A DNA stretch of 57,987 bases. Source: Pseudoalteromonas atlantica. GTDB taxonomy: Bacteria; Pseudomonadota; Gammaproteobacteria; Enterobacterales; Alteromonadaceae. The stretch's first letter is position 1; every line of letters starts with the position of its first letter. Shown piece after piece: positions 48,202 to 57,987 of this stretch. The notes below the pieces were generated by a model. It worked only from the letters and a program-made list of their open reading frames with translations. It had not been told where the DNA came from and searched no databases. Position numbers and translations under genes: made by a program. The stretch covers positions 1-57,987 of the forward strand of contig BJUT01000022.1 in NCBI GenBank assembly GCA_007988745.1, given 5' to 3'.

Positions 48202-49743
48202 ATGCAACTTAATTCCACTGAAATTTCAGATCTGATCAAACAACGTATTGAGCAGTTCGAAGTTGTAAGTGAAGCTCGTAACGAAGGTACTATCGTATCT
48301 GTTACTGACGGTATCATCCGCATCCACGGTCTAGCTGACTGTATGCAAGGTGAGATGATTGAGCTTCCAGGCAACCGTTATGCTATCGCACTAAACCTTG
48401 AGCGTGACTCAATTGGTGCAGTAGTTATGGGTCCTTACGCTGACCTTACTGAAGGCGTAAAAGTATACACAACTGGTCGTATCTTAGAAGTTCCTGTTGG
48501 TGCTGGCTTACTTGGTCGTGTTGTAAACACACTAGGTGCTCCTATCGACGGTAAAGGCGCTTTAGATAACGACGGTTTTGAACCTGTAGAAAAAATTGCT
48601 CCAGGTGTAATTGAGCGTCAATCTGTAGATGAGCCAGTTCAAACTGGTTACAAATCTATTGATGCGATGATTCCAGTTGGTCGTGGTCAGCGTGAGCTTG
48701 TAATCGGTGACCGCCAAACAGGTAAAACTGCACTAGCAATCGATGCAATCATCAACCAAAAAAACACAGGCGTTAAGTGTGTGTACGTAGCGGTTGGCCA
48801 AAAAGCATCTACTATTGCTAACGTAGTACGTAAATTAGAAGAGCACGGTGCACTTGCAAATACTATCGTAGTTGTAGCATCGGCTTCTGAGTCTGCGGCA
48901 CTTCAGTACTTAGCACCGTTCTCGGGCTGTACTATGGGTGAATACTTCCGTGACCGTGGTGAAAACGCATTAATCGTATATGATGATTTATCTAAGCAAG
49001 CTGTTGCTTACCGTCAAATCTCATTACTACTTAAGCGTCCACCAGGTCGTGAAGCATACCCAGGTGACGTATTCTACCTTCACTCGCGTCTTTTAGAGCG
49101 TGCATCGCGTGTAAACGCTGATTACGTTGAAAAGTTCACTAACGGTGAAGTGAAAGGACAAACTGGTTCATTGACGGCATTGCCAATCATTGAAACTCAA
49201 GGCGGCGACGTTTCTGCGTTCGTACCGACAAACGTTATCTCTATCACCGATGGTCAGATCTTCTTAGAAACTGACTTATTCAACTCAGGTATCCGTCCGG
49301 CAGTAAATGCTGGTATCTCGGTATCGCGTGTTGGTGGTGCTGCACAAACTAAAATCGTTAAGAAACTAGGTGGCGGTATCCGTCTAGCCCTAGCTCAGTA
49401 CCGTGAATTAGCTGCGTTCTCGCAGTTCGCGTCTGACCTTGATGATGCAACTCGTGCTCAACTTGAGCATGGTGAGCGTGTAACAGAGCTAATGAAGCAG
49501 AAACAGTACGCACCAATGTCTGTTGCTGAAATGTCTTTGTCGTTATTTGCAGCTGAGAAAGGTTATCTTAAAGATATCGAAATCTCTAAAATTATGGATT
49601 TCGAAGCAGCTTTACTTTCTTATGCAAGTAGCACATACGCAGAGCTTGTGGCTCAAATCAATGAAACTGGTAACTACAACGCCGAGATCGAAGCGCAGCT
49701 TAAAGAACTTCTTGAGAAGTTCAAGTCTACGCAAACTTGGTAA
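48202..49743 (+). CDS. atpA: ATP synthase F1 subunit alpha
   Basis: Non-catalytic nucleotide-binding subunit, 513 residues as in E. coli. Walker A is [15 protein letters not shown], with the family [20 protein letters not shown] and the arginine finger region [12 protein letters not shown]. Confidence 0.98.
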   Translation: MQLNSTEISDLIKQRIEQFEVVSEARNEGTIVSVTDGIIRIHGLADCMQGEMIELPGNRYAIALNLERDSIGAVVMGPYADLTEGVKVYTTGRILEVPVGAGLLGRVVNTLGAPIDGKGALDNDGFEPVEKIAPGVIERQSVDEPVQTGYKSIDAMIPVGRGQRELVIGDRQTGKTALAIDAIINQKNTGVKCVYVAVGQKASTIANVVRKLEEHGALANTIVVVASASESAALQYLAPFSGCTMGEYFRDRGENALIVYDDLSKQAVAYRQISLLLKRPPGREAYPGDVFYLHSRLLERASRVNADYVEKFTNGEVKGQTGSLTALPIIETQGGDVSAFVPTNVISITDGQIFLETDLFNSGIRPAVNAGISVSRVGGAAQTKIVKKLGGGIRLALAQYRELAAFSQFASDLDDATRAQLEHGERVTELMKQKQYAPMSVAEMSLSLFAAEKGYLKDIEISKIMDFEAALLSYASSTYAELVAQINETGNYNAEIEAQLKELLEKFKSTQTW

Positions 49744-49803
49744 TTTAGTTATTAATGGTGCGCTTTAGTTTACTAAAGCACACCTTGATTCGGAGAGAGA
49801 GTC

Positions 49804-50664
49804 ATGGCCAGCGGAAAAGAGATTAAAAGCAAGATCGGGAGTATTAAAAATACTCAAAAGATCACTAGCGCAATGGAAATGGTTGCTGCGTCTAAAATGA
49901 AAAAGGCGCAAGAACGAGTGGCTTCAAGCCGTCCATACGCTGACAAATTACGCAAAGTAATTGGTCGTGTTGCTCAAGCAAATCTTGATTTTACTCACCC
50001 GTTCTTAGAAGAACGTGAAGTAAAACGAGTTGGTTATATTGTTATCTCTACAGACCGTGGTCTATGTGGCGGCTTAAACTCAAATGAGTTTAAAAAAGTT
50101 GCATTAGACATTAAAGCGTGGAAAGAAAAAGGTGTGGACGCTGAGTTTGCAACTTTAGGTAGCAAAGCTGCTAGCTTCTTTCAACGTTTTGGCGGTCAAG
50201 TGCTTGCTAAAAAAGCAGGCCTTGGAGATAAGCCTTCAGTACAAGACGTAATTGGTCCTGTAAAAATTATGCTAGATGCATTCTCAGAAGGTAAAATTGA
50301 CCGTTTATTCCTGGTATATAACAACTTCGTTAATACCATGAAGCAAGAACCAACAATTGACCAGTTACTCCCTTTGCCAAAAGCTGAAGAAGAAGTATCT
50401 GCCCACACATGGGACTACTTATACGAGCCAGGCCCAGACGCTATATTAGAGTCTTTGCTTGTACGCTTTGTTGAGTCTCAGGTATACCAAGGTGTGGTTG
50501 AGAACGCTGCCTCTGAACAGGCTGCCCGTATGGTTGTAATGAAAGCTGCAACAGATAATGCCGGCGACCTTATGGATGAGTTACAGCTTGTTTATAACAA
50601 GGCCCGCCAAGCGGCAATCACACAAGAAATTAGTGAGATTGTTTCTGGTTCAGCCGCAGTTTAA
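49804..50664 (+). CDS. atpG: ATP synthase F1 subunit gamma
   Basis: Central rotor shaft, 286 residues (E. coli 287). N- and C-terminal coiled-coil helices ([20 protein letters not shown] at the start, [12 protein letters not shown] at the end) and the [11 protein letters not shown] segment are typical. It has a strong GGAGAGAG site upstream. Confidence 0.97.
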   Translation: MASGKEIKSKIGSIKNTQKITSAMEMVAASKMKKAQERVASSRPYADKLRKVIGRVAQANLDFTHPFLEEREVKRVGYIVISTDRGLCGGLNSNEFKKVALDIKAWKEKGVDAEFATLGSKAASFFQRFGGQVLAKKAGLGDKPSVQDVIGPVKIMLDAFSEGKIDRLFLVYNNFVNTMKQEPTIDQLLPLPKAEEEVSAHTWDYLYEPGPDAILESLLVRFVESQVYQGVVENAASEQAARMVVMKAATDNAGDLMDELQLVYNKARQAAITQEISEIVSGSAAV

Positions 50665-52083
<1,419 letters not shown>

Positions 52084-52096
52084 TTAGGAGGGTAGT

Positions 52097-52519
52097 ATGG
52101 CAGCTATGACTGTACATCTTGACGTAGTAAGCGCAGAGCAGAGCTTGTTCTCTGGTCTAGTTGAATCGATTCAAGTATCTGGTAGTGAAGGTGAGCTTGG
52201 TGTTAATGCCGGTCACGCCCCACTACTAACTGCCCTTAAACCTGGTATGGTACGTTTAGTTAAGCAACATGGTGAAGAAGAACTGATCTATATTGCTGGC
52301 GGTACACTAGAAGTTCAACCGAACATAGTAACCGTACTTGCTGATACAGCTGTTCGTGGTGAAGACCTAGACGAGCAAGCCGCAGAGCAAGCTAAGCGTG
52401 ACGCAGAAAGCCAAATGGCTAATGCGTCAGCAGCTGAATTTGATTATCAAAAAGCAGCTATGCAACTAGCAGAAGCTATTGCACAACTTCGCGTAATTCA
52501 GCAATTACGTAAAAAGTAA
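52097..52519 (+). CDS. atpC: ATP synthase F1 subunit epsilon
   Basis: Regulatory rotor subunit, 140 residues: an N-terminal beta-sandwich ([35 protein letters not shown]) and two C-terminal helices that can inhibit ATPase. It starts after GGAGGG at 52097, 13 bp past atpD, and closes the atp operon. Confidence 0.96.
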   Translation: MAAMTVHLDVVSAEQSLFSGLVESIQVSGSEGELGVNAGHAPLLTALKPGMVRLVKQHGEEELIYIAGGTLEVQPNIVTVLADTAVRGEDLDEQAAEQAKRDAESQMANASAAEFDYQKAAMQLAEAIAQLRVIQQLRKK

Positions 52520-52534
52520 GCCTATCCGGTTTTT

Positions 52535-52562
52535 AAAAGCCCACGTTATGTGGGCTTTTTTG
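52535..52562 (+). terminator. terminator of the atp operon
   Basis: A 10-bp stem AAAAGCCCAC / GTGGGCTTTT with a 5-nt loop, followed by T. It lies 15 bp past the atpC stop. Confidence 0.92.
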
Positions 52563-52767
52563 TGCCTGTAATTTGGCTTTACACTTATATCGGTTAGCAA
52601 AGCTGGTTACAATAAGTGTAATTATTATGAATAGTTTGTTTATCATAGATTCAGCCATTATTTTTTATAATACGGCTGAGTATGTATACATGGAGTGACA
52701 TGCGTAATCTAGTTAAGCTACTTTCATTAACTCCTCACTAAAACAACGGAAAAAGGAAATTGTTTTA

Positions 52768-54126
52768 ATGGCTCTAACAACAGTAATTCTTGCTGCGGGT
52801 AAAGGTACTCGTATGCGCTCTGCTCTACCAAAAGTACTGCATAAAGTGGCAGGTAAACCAATGGTGCAGCATGTTATAGATAACGCAAAGGCACTTGGTG
52901 CAACCACCACTAACTTAGTTTACGGGCACGGCGGCGAACTATTACAACAACAACTTGCCGATAACGACGTAAACTGGGTACTGCAAGCAGAACAACTTGG
53001 TACTGGCCACGCAGTAGCACAAGCAAACCCTCATATTAATGATGACGACACTGTACTTGTTTTATATGGTGATGTACCTCTTACAAAGCAATCAACACTT
53101 GAGCGCTTACTAGCTGCAACACCTAAAAATGGTTTGGCGGTATTAACAGTTAATTTGGTTAACCCAAATGGCTATGGCCGTATGCTACGAGAAGAGGGCA
53201 AGCTTGTAGGTATTATTGAGCAAAAAGATGCAAGCGCTGAGCAGCTACTTATCAGCGAAGTAAACACCGGCATTATGGCGGTTAACGGCAAGCTTTTAAA
53301 AACATGGTTAGGCAATCTATCTAACAATAATGCGCAGGGTGAATACTACCTTACAGATATTGTTGCTATGGCGCACAGTGAAGGTGTAGAAATCACGTCA
53401 GCACAGCCCGATCATGCAATGGAAGTTGAAGGCGCAAACAACCGCGTACAACTTGCAGGCCTAGAGCGTGCTTATCAAGCATGGCAAGCAGAAGAGTTAA
53501 TGTTAAATGGTGCCACCCTAGCCGACCCTGCTCGTATTGATGTACGTGGCAATGTTAAAACAGGCGAAGACGTATTAATTGATATAAATGTTATTTTTGA
53601 AGGTAATGTAGCCCTAGGCAATAACGTACAAATTGGCCCTAACTGCGTACTTAAAAACTGTACCATAGGCGATAACGTTGTAATAAAAGCGAATACCCTA
53701 ATTGAAGATGCAAGCGTAGCGGCTAAATGTACGCTAGGCCCATATGCTCGCCTGCGCCCTGGTGCGGTAATGGAAGAAGACTCGCACATTGGTAATTTTG
53801 TAGAGATGAAAAAAACCCGACTAGGTAAAGGCTCTAAAGCAAACCACTTAAGTTACTTAGGCGATGCTGAAATTGGTGAAAAAGTGAATATAGGCGCTGG
53901 TACTATTACCTGTAACTACGATGGAGTTAATAAAGCAAAAACCATTATTGGTGATAACGCCTTTATTGGTTCAAATTCATCACTTGTTGCTCCTGTAAAT
54001 ATTGGTACAACAGCAACTGTAGGTGCAGGCTCTGTGATCACCAGTACCGTTGAAGATGAACAACTTGCAATAGCACGCTCTAAACAGCGTAATTTAACGG
54101 GCTGGAAACGCCCGGTTAAAAAATAG
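52768..54126 (+). CDS. glmU: bifunctional UDP-GlcNAc pyrophosphorylase / glucosamine-1-P acetyltransferase
   Basis: Makes UDP-GlcNAc for peptidoglycan and LPS. The 452 residues (E. coli 456) have an N-terminal pyrophosphorylase domain ([38 protein letters not shown]) and a C-terminal left-handed beta-helix acetyltransferase with [31 protein letters not shown] and GTITCNYDG. Its usual place after atpC is kept. Confidence 0.98.
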   Translation: MALTTVILAAGKGTRMRSALPKVLHKVAGKPMVQHVIDNAKALGATTTNLVYGHGGELLQQQLADNDVNWVLQAEQLGTGHAVAQANPHINDDDTVLVLYGDVPLTKQSTLERLLAATPKNGLAVLTVNLVNPNGYGRMLREEGKLVGIIEQKDASAEQLLISEVNTGIMAVNGKLLKTWLGNLSNNNAQGEYYLTDIVAMAHSEGVEITSAQPDHAMEVEGANNRVQLAGLERAYQAWQAEELMLNGATLADPARIDVRGNVKTGEDVLIDINVIFEGNVALGNNVQIGPNCVLKNCTIGDNVVIKANTLIEDASVAAKCTLGPYARLRPGAVMEEDSHIGNFVEMKKTRLGKGSKANHLSYLGDAEIGEKVNIGAGTITCNYDGVNKAKTIIGDNAFIGSNSSLVAPVNIGTTATVGAGSVITSTVEDEQLAIARSKQRNLTGWKRPVKK

Positions 54127-54154
54127 CAACGATCATTACTTATTAAATAATTAC

Positions 54155-54183
54155 AGCGAGTTTAACACTCGCTTTTTTATTGC
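54155..54183 (+). terminator. glmU terminator, left copy of a 29-bp direct repeat
   Basis: AGCGAGT-TTAAC-ACTCGCT, a 7-bp stem with a 5-nt loop and T6. The whole 29 bp recur exactly at 55822-55850. Confidence 0.9.
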
Positions 54184-54247
54184 TTAAATTTTGACTATTA
54201 TTTAAACTTATAGTTAACGGATTAAAAATTACACTCAAGGAAGTCTT

Positions 54248-55192
54248 ATGTCTGCATATGCTCGTCGTGCTGTCGCCGAAAGGCAGCGCCAAAATCAAAT
54301 CAAAAACATACTATCAGGTAATAATCACACGCTTATCCAAATGAACTCAGCAGAGTTTGTAGACTACATTATTTCTGTAAAGATGAAGCAAGGTAAATCT
54401 CGTTCAGAAGTGGTTGATTGGCTTGATGAGTTACTGGAAGAGCATAATTCACTATCAAGTAAATGGAAACGAATTAAAGATCAATTAAAGACTGGAGGTG
54501 GACTCTATCCTTTATTTAATGATGTGAAGGCATTAGCCATTATAGCGGTTGCAATGCACCGCCAAGGTAATGTTTTCGGTAAGTTTAAAATTAAAGTTTA
54601 TAATGGTTCCCCCGCTATTATAATGTCCTCTTATCCCGGTATCAAAGCTCATTTAACGGGTACTCGTTATTTAGCAAGCAACCCCAAACTTTTTACTATC
54701 GGTGTCGGTAAATTAGAAGCTGCAAAAGCTATGAAGGGTGGGTTTGTGCTTACTCTAGTAATTTCAGTGACATTTCATGCTACAGACTATTTATTAAACG
54801 ATCAAAAAACATGGCATGACTTAGTAGCAGGTGTAGCCGTAGACATGGCTGTAGTTGGAGCTGCTATTGTGACTACTAGTACAATATTAGGTGTTGCATC
54901 ATCAGCATCAGCAGGTTTAGCAACAATAATTGCTGGTACAGTATTAGTGCCCTTGTTGGTTGTTGTAGTCGTTGGGGTGGCTTTTTCAATTGCATTTTCG
55001 GATACCAGTGGTTATGTAAAAGTACTTTCTGAAGAGTTAAGAAATATTGAAAATAAGATACAAAGTGATGTAGTTAAAATTAGGGCTGGAGCGCAGAAAA
55101 TTAATAACGAATATAAAGAAAATCCAAATGAATTTTTACATGAGTTTTTTGGGGTTCCTATGTTTAAAAAAAATAGGTCTTATAACTTTTGA
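54248..55192 (+). CDS. unknown protein with a large hydrophobic core, possible pore-forming toxin
   Basis: A 314-residue protein I do not recognise with certainty. It has no signal peptide; the N-terminal third is charged and helical (residues 1-80), a middle globular part covers about 85-160, and residues 163-250 are strongly hydrophobic and Gly/Ala/Val-rich with almost no charges after 200, followed by an amphipathic acidic-basic tail. This layout, soluble head and late hydrophobic hairpin, is that of pore-forming bacteriocin-like or secreted effector proteins, and of YafU-like inner-membrane proteins; that is inference. CAAGGAAG precedes ATG 54248. It overlaps the next gene. Confidence 0.65.
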   Translation: MSAYARRAVAERQRQNQIKNILSGNNHTLIQMNSAEFVDYIISVKMKQGKSRSEVVDWLDELLEEHNSLSSKWKRIKDQLKTGGGLYPLFNDVKALAIIAVAMHRQGNVFGKFKIKVYNGSPAIIMSSYPGIKAHLTGTRYLASNPKLFTIGVGKLEAAKAMKGGFVLTLVISVTFHATDYLLNDQKTWHDLVAGVAVDMAVVGAAIVTTSTILGVASSASAGLATIIAGTVLVPLLVVVVVGVAFSIAFSDTSGYVKVLSEELRNIENKIQSDVVKIRAGAQKINNEYKENPNEFLHEFFGVPMFKKNRSYNF

Positions 55193-55767
55193 AGTTTTTA
55201 GAATGGAAAAAAGCAGATAAGAAGTTATCTTTTGCAAATATGAAGGAATTAGCATCTGTTTTTTTCTTGTTAATTATTAGTGGAGGACTGTGCTACAAAA
55301 TAGCCTTAAACTTTTTTTCCGAAGTGGAAACTATATTTTTAGTTAGTCAGCCTCAATTTTTTATCAAAGAGCAGGCCACCATACTATTATCTTTTTTATT
55401 ATTGCCTTGCTTATTTCTAACGTTTTTATCGACTTTACAGCGCTTTTTGGGGTTTGATATAAAGTTAACTTTAATTAATGCATTTAAAACTGCAGTTGTA
55501 GGTTTAATTGTTTTATTAATTCTATCAATCCCGACGAATCTCGTTATAGAGGCTAATTTAAAAAGCAGAGGTTACACTTATTGTAGTTGGTATACTGAAC
55601 CCTCACTTCGATCGCCTGATGTTTGGCTAAAAAACGATGAGTTATGCTTACAAGATGGCTCTGTCATAATCAGTGATCTAGCCGATTGGTTCGAGCAAAA
55701 AAACCAACAAGGTATTGAGCCTTCGGTTGATGAGCTAAAAGAGTTTATAAAAGAAACTCGAAATTAA
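55189..55767 (+). CDS. three-helix membrane protein, possible immunity protein
   Basis: A 192-residue membrane protein with predicted spans at about 21-38, 64-82 and 100-118 and a C-terminal soluble part with two cysteines (132, 153), in a GY-x-x-CSWYTEPS and ELCLQDG context. I do not recognise the family with confidence (it recalls DUF1240-like proteins). The frame starts at TTG 55189, overlapping the previous stop as TTGA, which suggests translational coupling; ATG 55240 is an alternative start inside the first span. It is AT-rich compared with glmU. Confidence 0.65.
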   Translation: MKFLEWKKADKKLSFANMKELASVFFLLIISGGLCYKIALNFFSEVETIFLVSQPQFFIKEQATILLSFLLLPCLFLTFLSTLQRFLGFDIKLTLINAFKTAVVGLIVLLILSIPTNLVIEANLKSRGYTYCSWYTEPSLRSPDVWLKNDELCLQDGSVIISDLADWFEQKNQQGIEPSVDELKEFIKETRN

Positions 55768-55821
55768 TAGCTTTTAGCTACAAAGCTGCTTTCATGGGTA
55801 ATAAGCTACTCCTTAGCTTCA

Positions 55822-55850
55822 AGCGAGTTTAACACTCGCTTTTTTATTGC
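55822..55850 (+). terminator. terminator after the two-gene cassette, right copy of the 29-bp repeat
   Basis: Identical over 29 bp to the glmU terminator at 54155-54183: 7-bp stem, TTTAAC-type loop, T6ATTGC. The flanks differ on both sides. Confidence 0.9.
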
Positions 55851-55936
55851 CGAAATCTAATGAAAATAAAAGTGCCATAGCTTTGTCATACCTGTGTGTT
55901 GTTATTTTGTTCAATACCACACTAAGGAAAATAACA

Positions 55937-57730
55937 ATGTTAAAAAGGTCACTTATAGCACTTTCACTCATATCAATATTAACGGGTTGCTCACTAGATG
56001 GAGATGACGGCCAAGACGGCACGCAAGGTATCCAAGGGGAGCAAGGCACAGCGGGTCAAAATGGTACTAACGGCACTAATGCAAACTCTGCGTTAAATAT
56101 AAGTTTAGTAGGCCGCGCTGTACTTAATGCCCAAAGCCCCGAAGGTGCAGCCGAAATAGTCGCTTATCAAGCATCTAAAAAGTGGATATACGCCATTAAT
56201 AGTTCTGGTGATGAAGCAGTAGTGAATATTATACCCGCCGACACCTTTGATACGGCGGCCCTTGTTCAAGATAACGAAGGGATAGTGAGTGCAACTAACC
56301 TAACATCAACCATTACCCTTACCTTAAACGACAACACCCCAGGCGATGCAAACAGCATAGCAATAGATGAAAACAACCAAATGCTAGCTGTGGCTATGAC
56401 TGCTAAAAATGTGGGCGAAGCGGGTCAAATTGCATTTTACGACATAAGCGGCGATACACCCGCCTTCATAAAAAATGTACCAGCGGGCTTTTTACCAGAC
56501 ATGGTGACTTTTAACCACGACGGTACAAAAGTAGTTGTAGCCAATGAAGGTGAACCTAATGGCGATTACAGTATCGACCCAGAAGGCTCTGTAAGCATAA
56601 TTAATATAGTAGAAGGTGTAGTAGCTGATACGGCAACTAATATTGACTTTACTACTTACAATAGTCAGCAAGCTGAACTTGAGTCTGATGGATTTGTGTT
56701 TGCTAACCCTACAGGGCGCACTATTAACGGAAATGTAATAAATACGACAGTAGCTATGGATTTAGAGCCTGAGTACGTCAGCATTTCTAAAGATAACAAA
56801 TATGCCTACGTATCAATTCAAGAAAATAACGGTCTCGCTATTATTAACCTAGAAGATAATAGCGTAGAGCTAAAAGCGCTAGGCTTTAAAGACTGGTCAA
56901 ATTTACAAATAGATGCATCAGATAAAGACGGCGGTGTTAATTTTAAATCGTACCCAGGGCTTTATGGTATGTATCAGCCAGATACAATTTCAAGCTTTAG
57001 CTGGAAAGGCGCAAACTTTATAGTATCGGCAAATGAAGGTGATGCACGCGAGTACTTCTTTGATGTAACAGATGAAGCAGACTGCACAGCAAAGGGCGGC
57101 CTAGATTACGATGAAAATGATGGCTGTCTTGCCTATATAGATGAAAGCCGTGTTGAAGATTTAACGCTTGCAGCTAATTTTGACTACTTAAATAACGACG
57201 ATGACGATATAGGCCGCTTGAAGGTAAGCACTGTAAAAGGTGATACGAATGACGACGGTCAATACGAATCGCTTTATGCCTATGGTGCACGCTCATTTAC
57301 TATTTGGGACAGTAATGGGCTGGTGGTATTTGACTCAGGCGATGACATAGGTCGTATTACCGCATCGGTTCATGGTGAAGCCTTTAATAACAATGAAGAT
57401 GAAAACGAAGGTGACACACGCTCAGATGATAAAGGCGCAGAACCCGAAGCGCTAACAATAGGTACGATAGACGAACGCACTTTTGCCTTTATAGGTCTTG
57501 AGCGCATGGGCGGGATTATGGTTTACGATATTACCAACCCTTACGATGTGCAATTTGAAGATTACTTTTATAACCGTGGTGTAATAGAAGGGGCAGGTAT
57601 AACCGGCGACCTTGCACCCGAAGGCATGGTGTTTGTAACTGCCGAACAAAGTGCGACAGGCGAGCCACTGCTTATAATCGGTAATGAGATCTCAGGTTCT
57701 ATAGCTGTATGGCAAATTGCAGCAAATTAA
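55937..57730 (+). CDS. choice-of-anchor I family lipoprotein with a collagen-like segment
   Basis: A 597-residue exported protein from ATG 55937 (AAGGAAA upstream). It has a lipobox (SLISILTGC), a collagen-like Gly-x-x run (GDDGQDGTQGIQGEQGTAG), and a long beta-propeller-like region with repeated motifs such as VANEGEPNGDYSIDPEGSVS, ANEGDAREYFFD, SLYAYGARSFTIWD and FIGLERMGGIMVYDI. These match the choice-of-anchor I family as I remember it. It may bind or process phosphate or nucleotide ligands at the cell surface, but this is not shown. A start at 55847 would place a non-signal leader first. Confidence 0.8.
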   Translation: MLKRSLIALSLISILTGCSLDGDDGQDGTQGIQGEQGTAGQNGTNGTNANSALNISLVGRAVLNAQSPEGAAEIVAYQASKKWIYAINSSGDEAVVNIIPADTFDTAALVQDNEGIVSATNLTSTITLTLNDNTPGDANSIAIDENNQMLAVAMTAKNVGEAGQIAFYDISGDTPAFIKNVPAGFLPDMVTFNHDGTKVVVANEGEPNGDYSIDPEGSVSIINIVEGVVADTATNIDFTTYNSQQAELESDGFVFANPTGRTINGNVINTTVAMDLEPEYVSISKDNKYAYVSIQENNGLAIINLEDNSVELKALGFKDWSNLQIDASDKDGGVNFKSYPGLYGMYQPDTISSFSWKGANFIVSANEGDAREYFFDVTDEADCTAKGGLDYDENDGCLAYIDESRVEDLTLAANFDYLNNDDDDIGRLKVSTVKGDTNDDGQYESLYAYGARSFTIWDSNGLVVFDSGDDIGRITASVHGEAFNNNEDENEGDTRSDDKGAEPEALTIGTIDERTFAFIGLERMGGIMVYDITNPYDVQFEDYFYNRGVIEGAGITGDLAPEGMVFVTAEQSATGEPLLIIGNEISGSIAVWQIAAN

Positions 57731-57737
57731 AACCAAC

Positions 57738-57773
57738 AAAGCAGTACAGCGATTACTAAATGTACTGCTTTTT
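57738..57773 (+). terminator. terminator after the choice-of-anchor gene
   Basis: An 11-bp stem AAAGCAGTACA / TGTACTGCTTT with a 12-nt loop, then a short T run. Confidence 0.88.
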
Positions 57774-57906
57774 CTAACGCGCAAATATTAGCTGTAAAAT
57801 AGCGACTTAACATGCGCGTTTTTTAATCTAAAATCAGCCCGTAGGCCTTTATTTGTATGCGTTTCATACTAAATTAATTTATTTGTCAAAAAGCTGAAAT
57901 AAAACA

Positions 57907-57987
57907 TTGACCCCCGCTCGAATCTCCCTATAATGCGACCCCACTGAGACGGGAAACGCTGAAGCATAGCAAGGCACAACAGCTCAG
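57907..57987 (+). promoter_or_regulatory. rRNA operon promoter and start of leader, rightward
   Basis: -35 TTGACC (57907-57912), 16-bp spacer, -10 TATAAT (57929-57934), discriminator GCGACC and a leader that runs off the window. The 30 bp at 57924-57953 are the exact inverse of 36-65. AT-rich sequence upstream (57870-57905) fits an UP element. The 16S gene should begin beyond the window. Confidence 0.88.

Overview
The window is a near-complete inter-rRNA segment around the chromosomal replication origin of a marine gammaproteobacterium, most likely Pseudoalteromonas or a close relative in the Alteromonadales. The evidence is the low-GC composition, Pseudoalteromonas-like protein sequences, and a gene order that mixes E. 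coli-like blocks (rrn/yrdA/yrdB/aroE, fadBA/pepQ/yigZ/trkH, mioC/oriC/mnmG/rsmG, atpIBEFHAGDC/glmU) with the block dnaA-dnaN-recF-gyrB-glyQ-glyS. The genus call is from memory of gene order and sequence, not from a search.

Layout. Both ends are rRNA-operon promoters: one fires left (1-82), the other right (57907-57987), sharing a 30-bp identical core in inverted orientation. Positions 247-7361 hold a gamma-carbonic-anhydrase-like protein, yrdB, aroE, a truncated haemoglobin, and a leftward run LysM protein-dprA-smg-yrdD-tsaC, then hemF. Positions 7481-11702 hold rightward def-fmt-rsmB and trkA. Positions 11789-12737 carry three tandem small secreted EF-hand proteins. Positions 13201-19489 run leftward: slt, pepQ, yigZ, trkH and a PilZ protein. 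fadBA and tusA follow rightward. An accessory patch (23671-25421) has a REP-associated tyrosine transposase with a probable -1 frameshift site, REP hairpins in a 213-bp tandem array, and a lipoprotein.

Positions 25494-34665 run leftward: glyS, glyQ, gyrB, recF, dnaN, dnaA. Two parS sites lie inside recF. From 35282 everything is rightward: rpmH, rnpA, yidD, yidC, mnmE, mioC, oriC, mnmG, rsmG, parA, parB, the nine-gene ATP synthase operon and glmU. The E. coli-type origin is between mioC and mnmG. A second GATC-rich, DnaA-box-bearing 0.9-kb gap lies between mnmE and mioC, and DnaA boxes also precede dnaA. Most genes left of oriC point left and those to the right point right, so both forks are mainly co-directional with transcription, including both rrn operons.

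The right end (54155-57730) is accessory. A two-gene membrane-protein cassette is bounded by perfect 29-bp copies of the glmU terminator and may be a toxin/immunity-like module. A collagen-repeat lipoprotein of the choice-of-anchor I type follows. Most of the window is conserved housekeeping sequence. The most unusual items are the terminator-flanked cassette, the frameshifted REP transposase with its array, the EF-hand array, and the double parS in recF.
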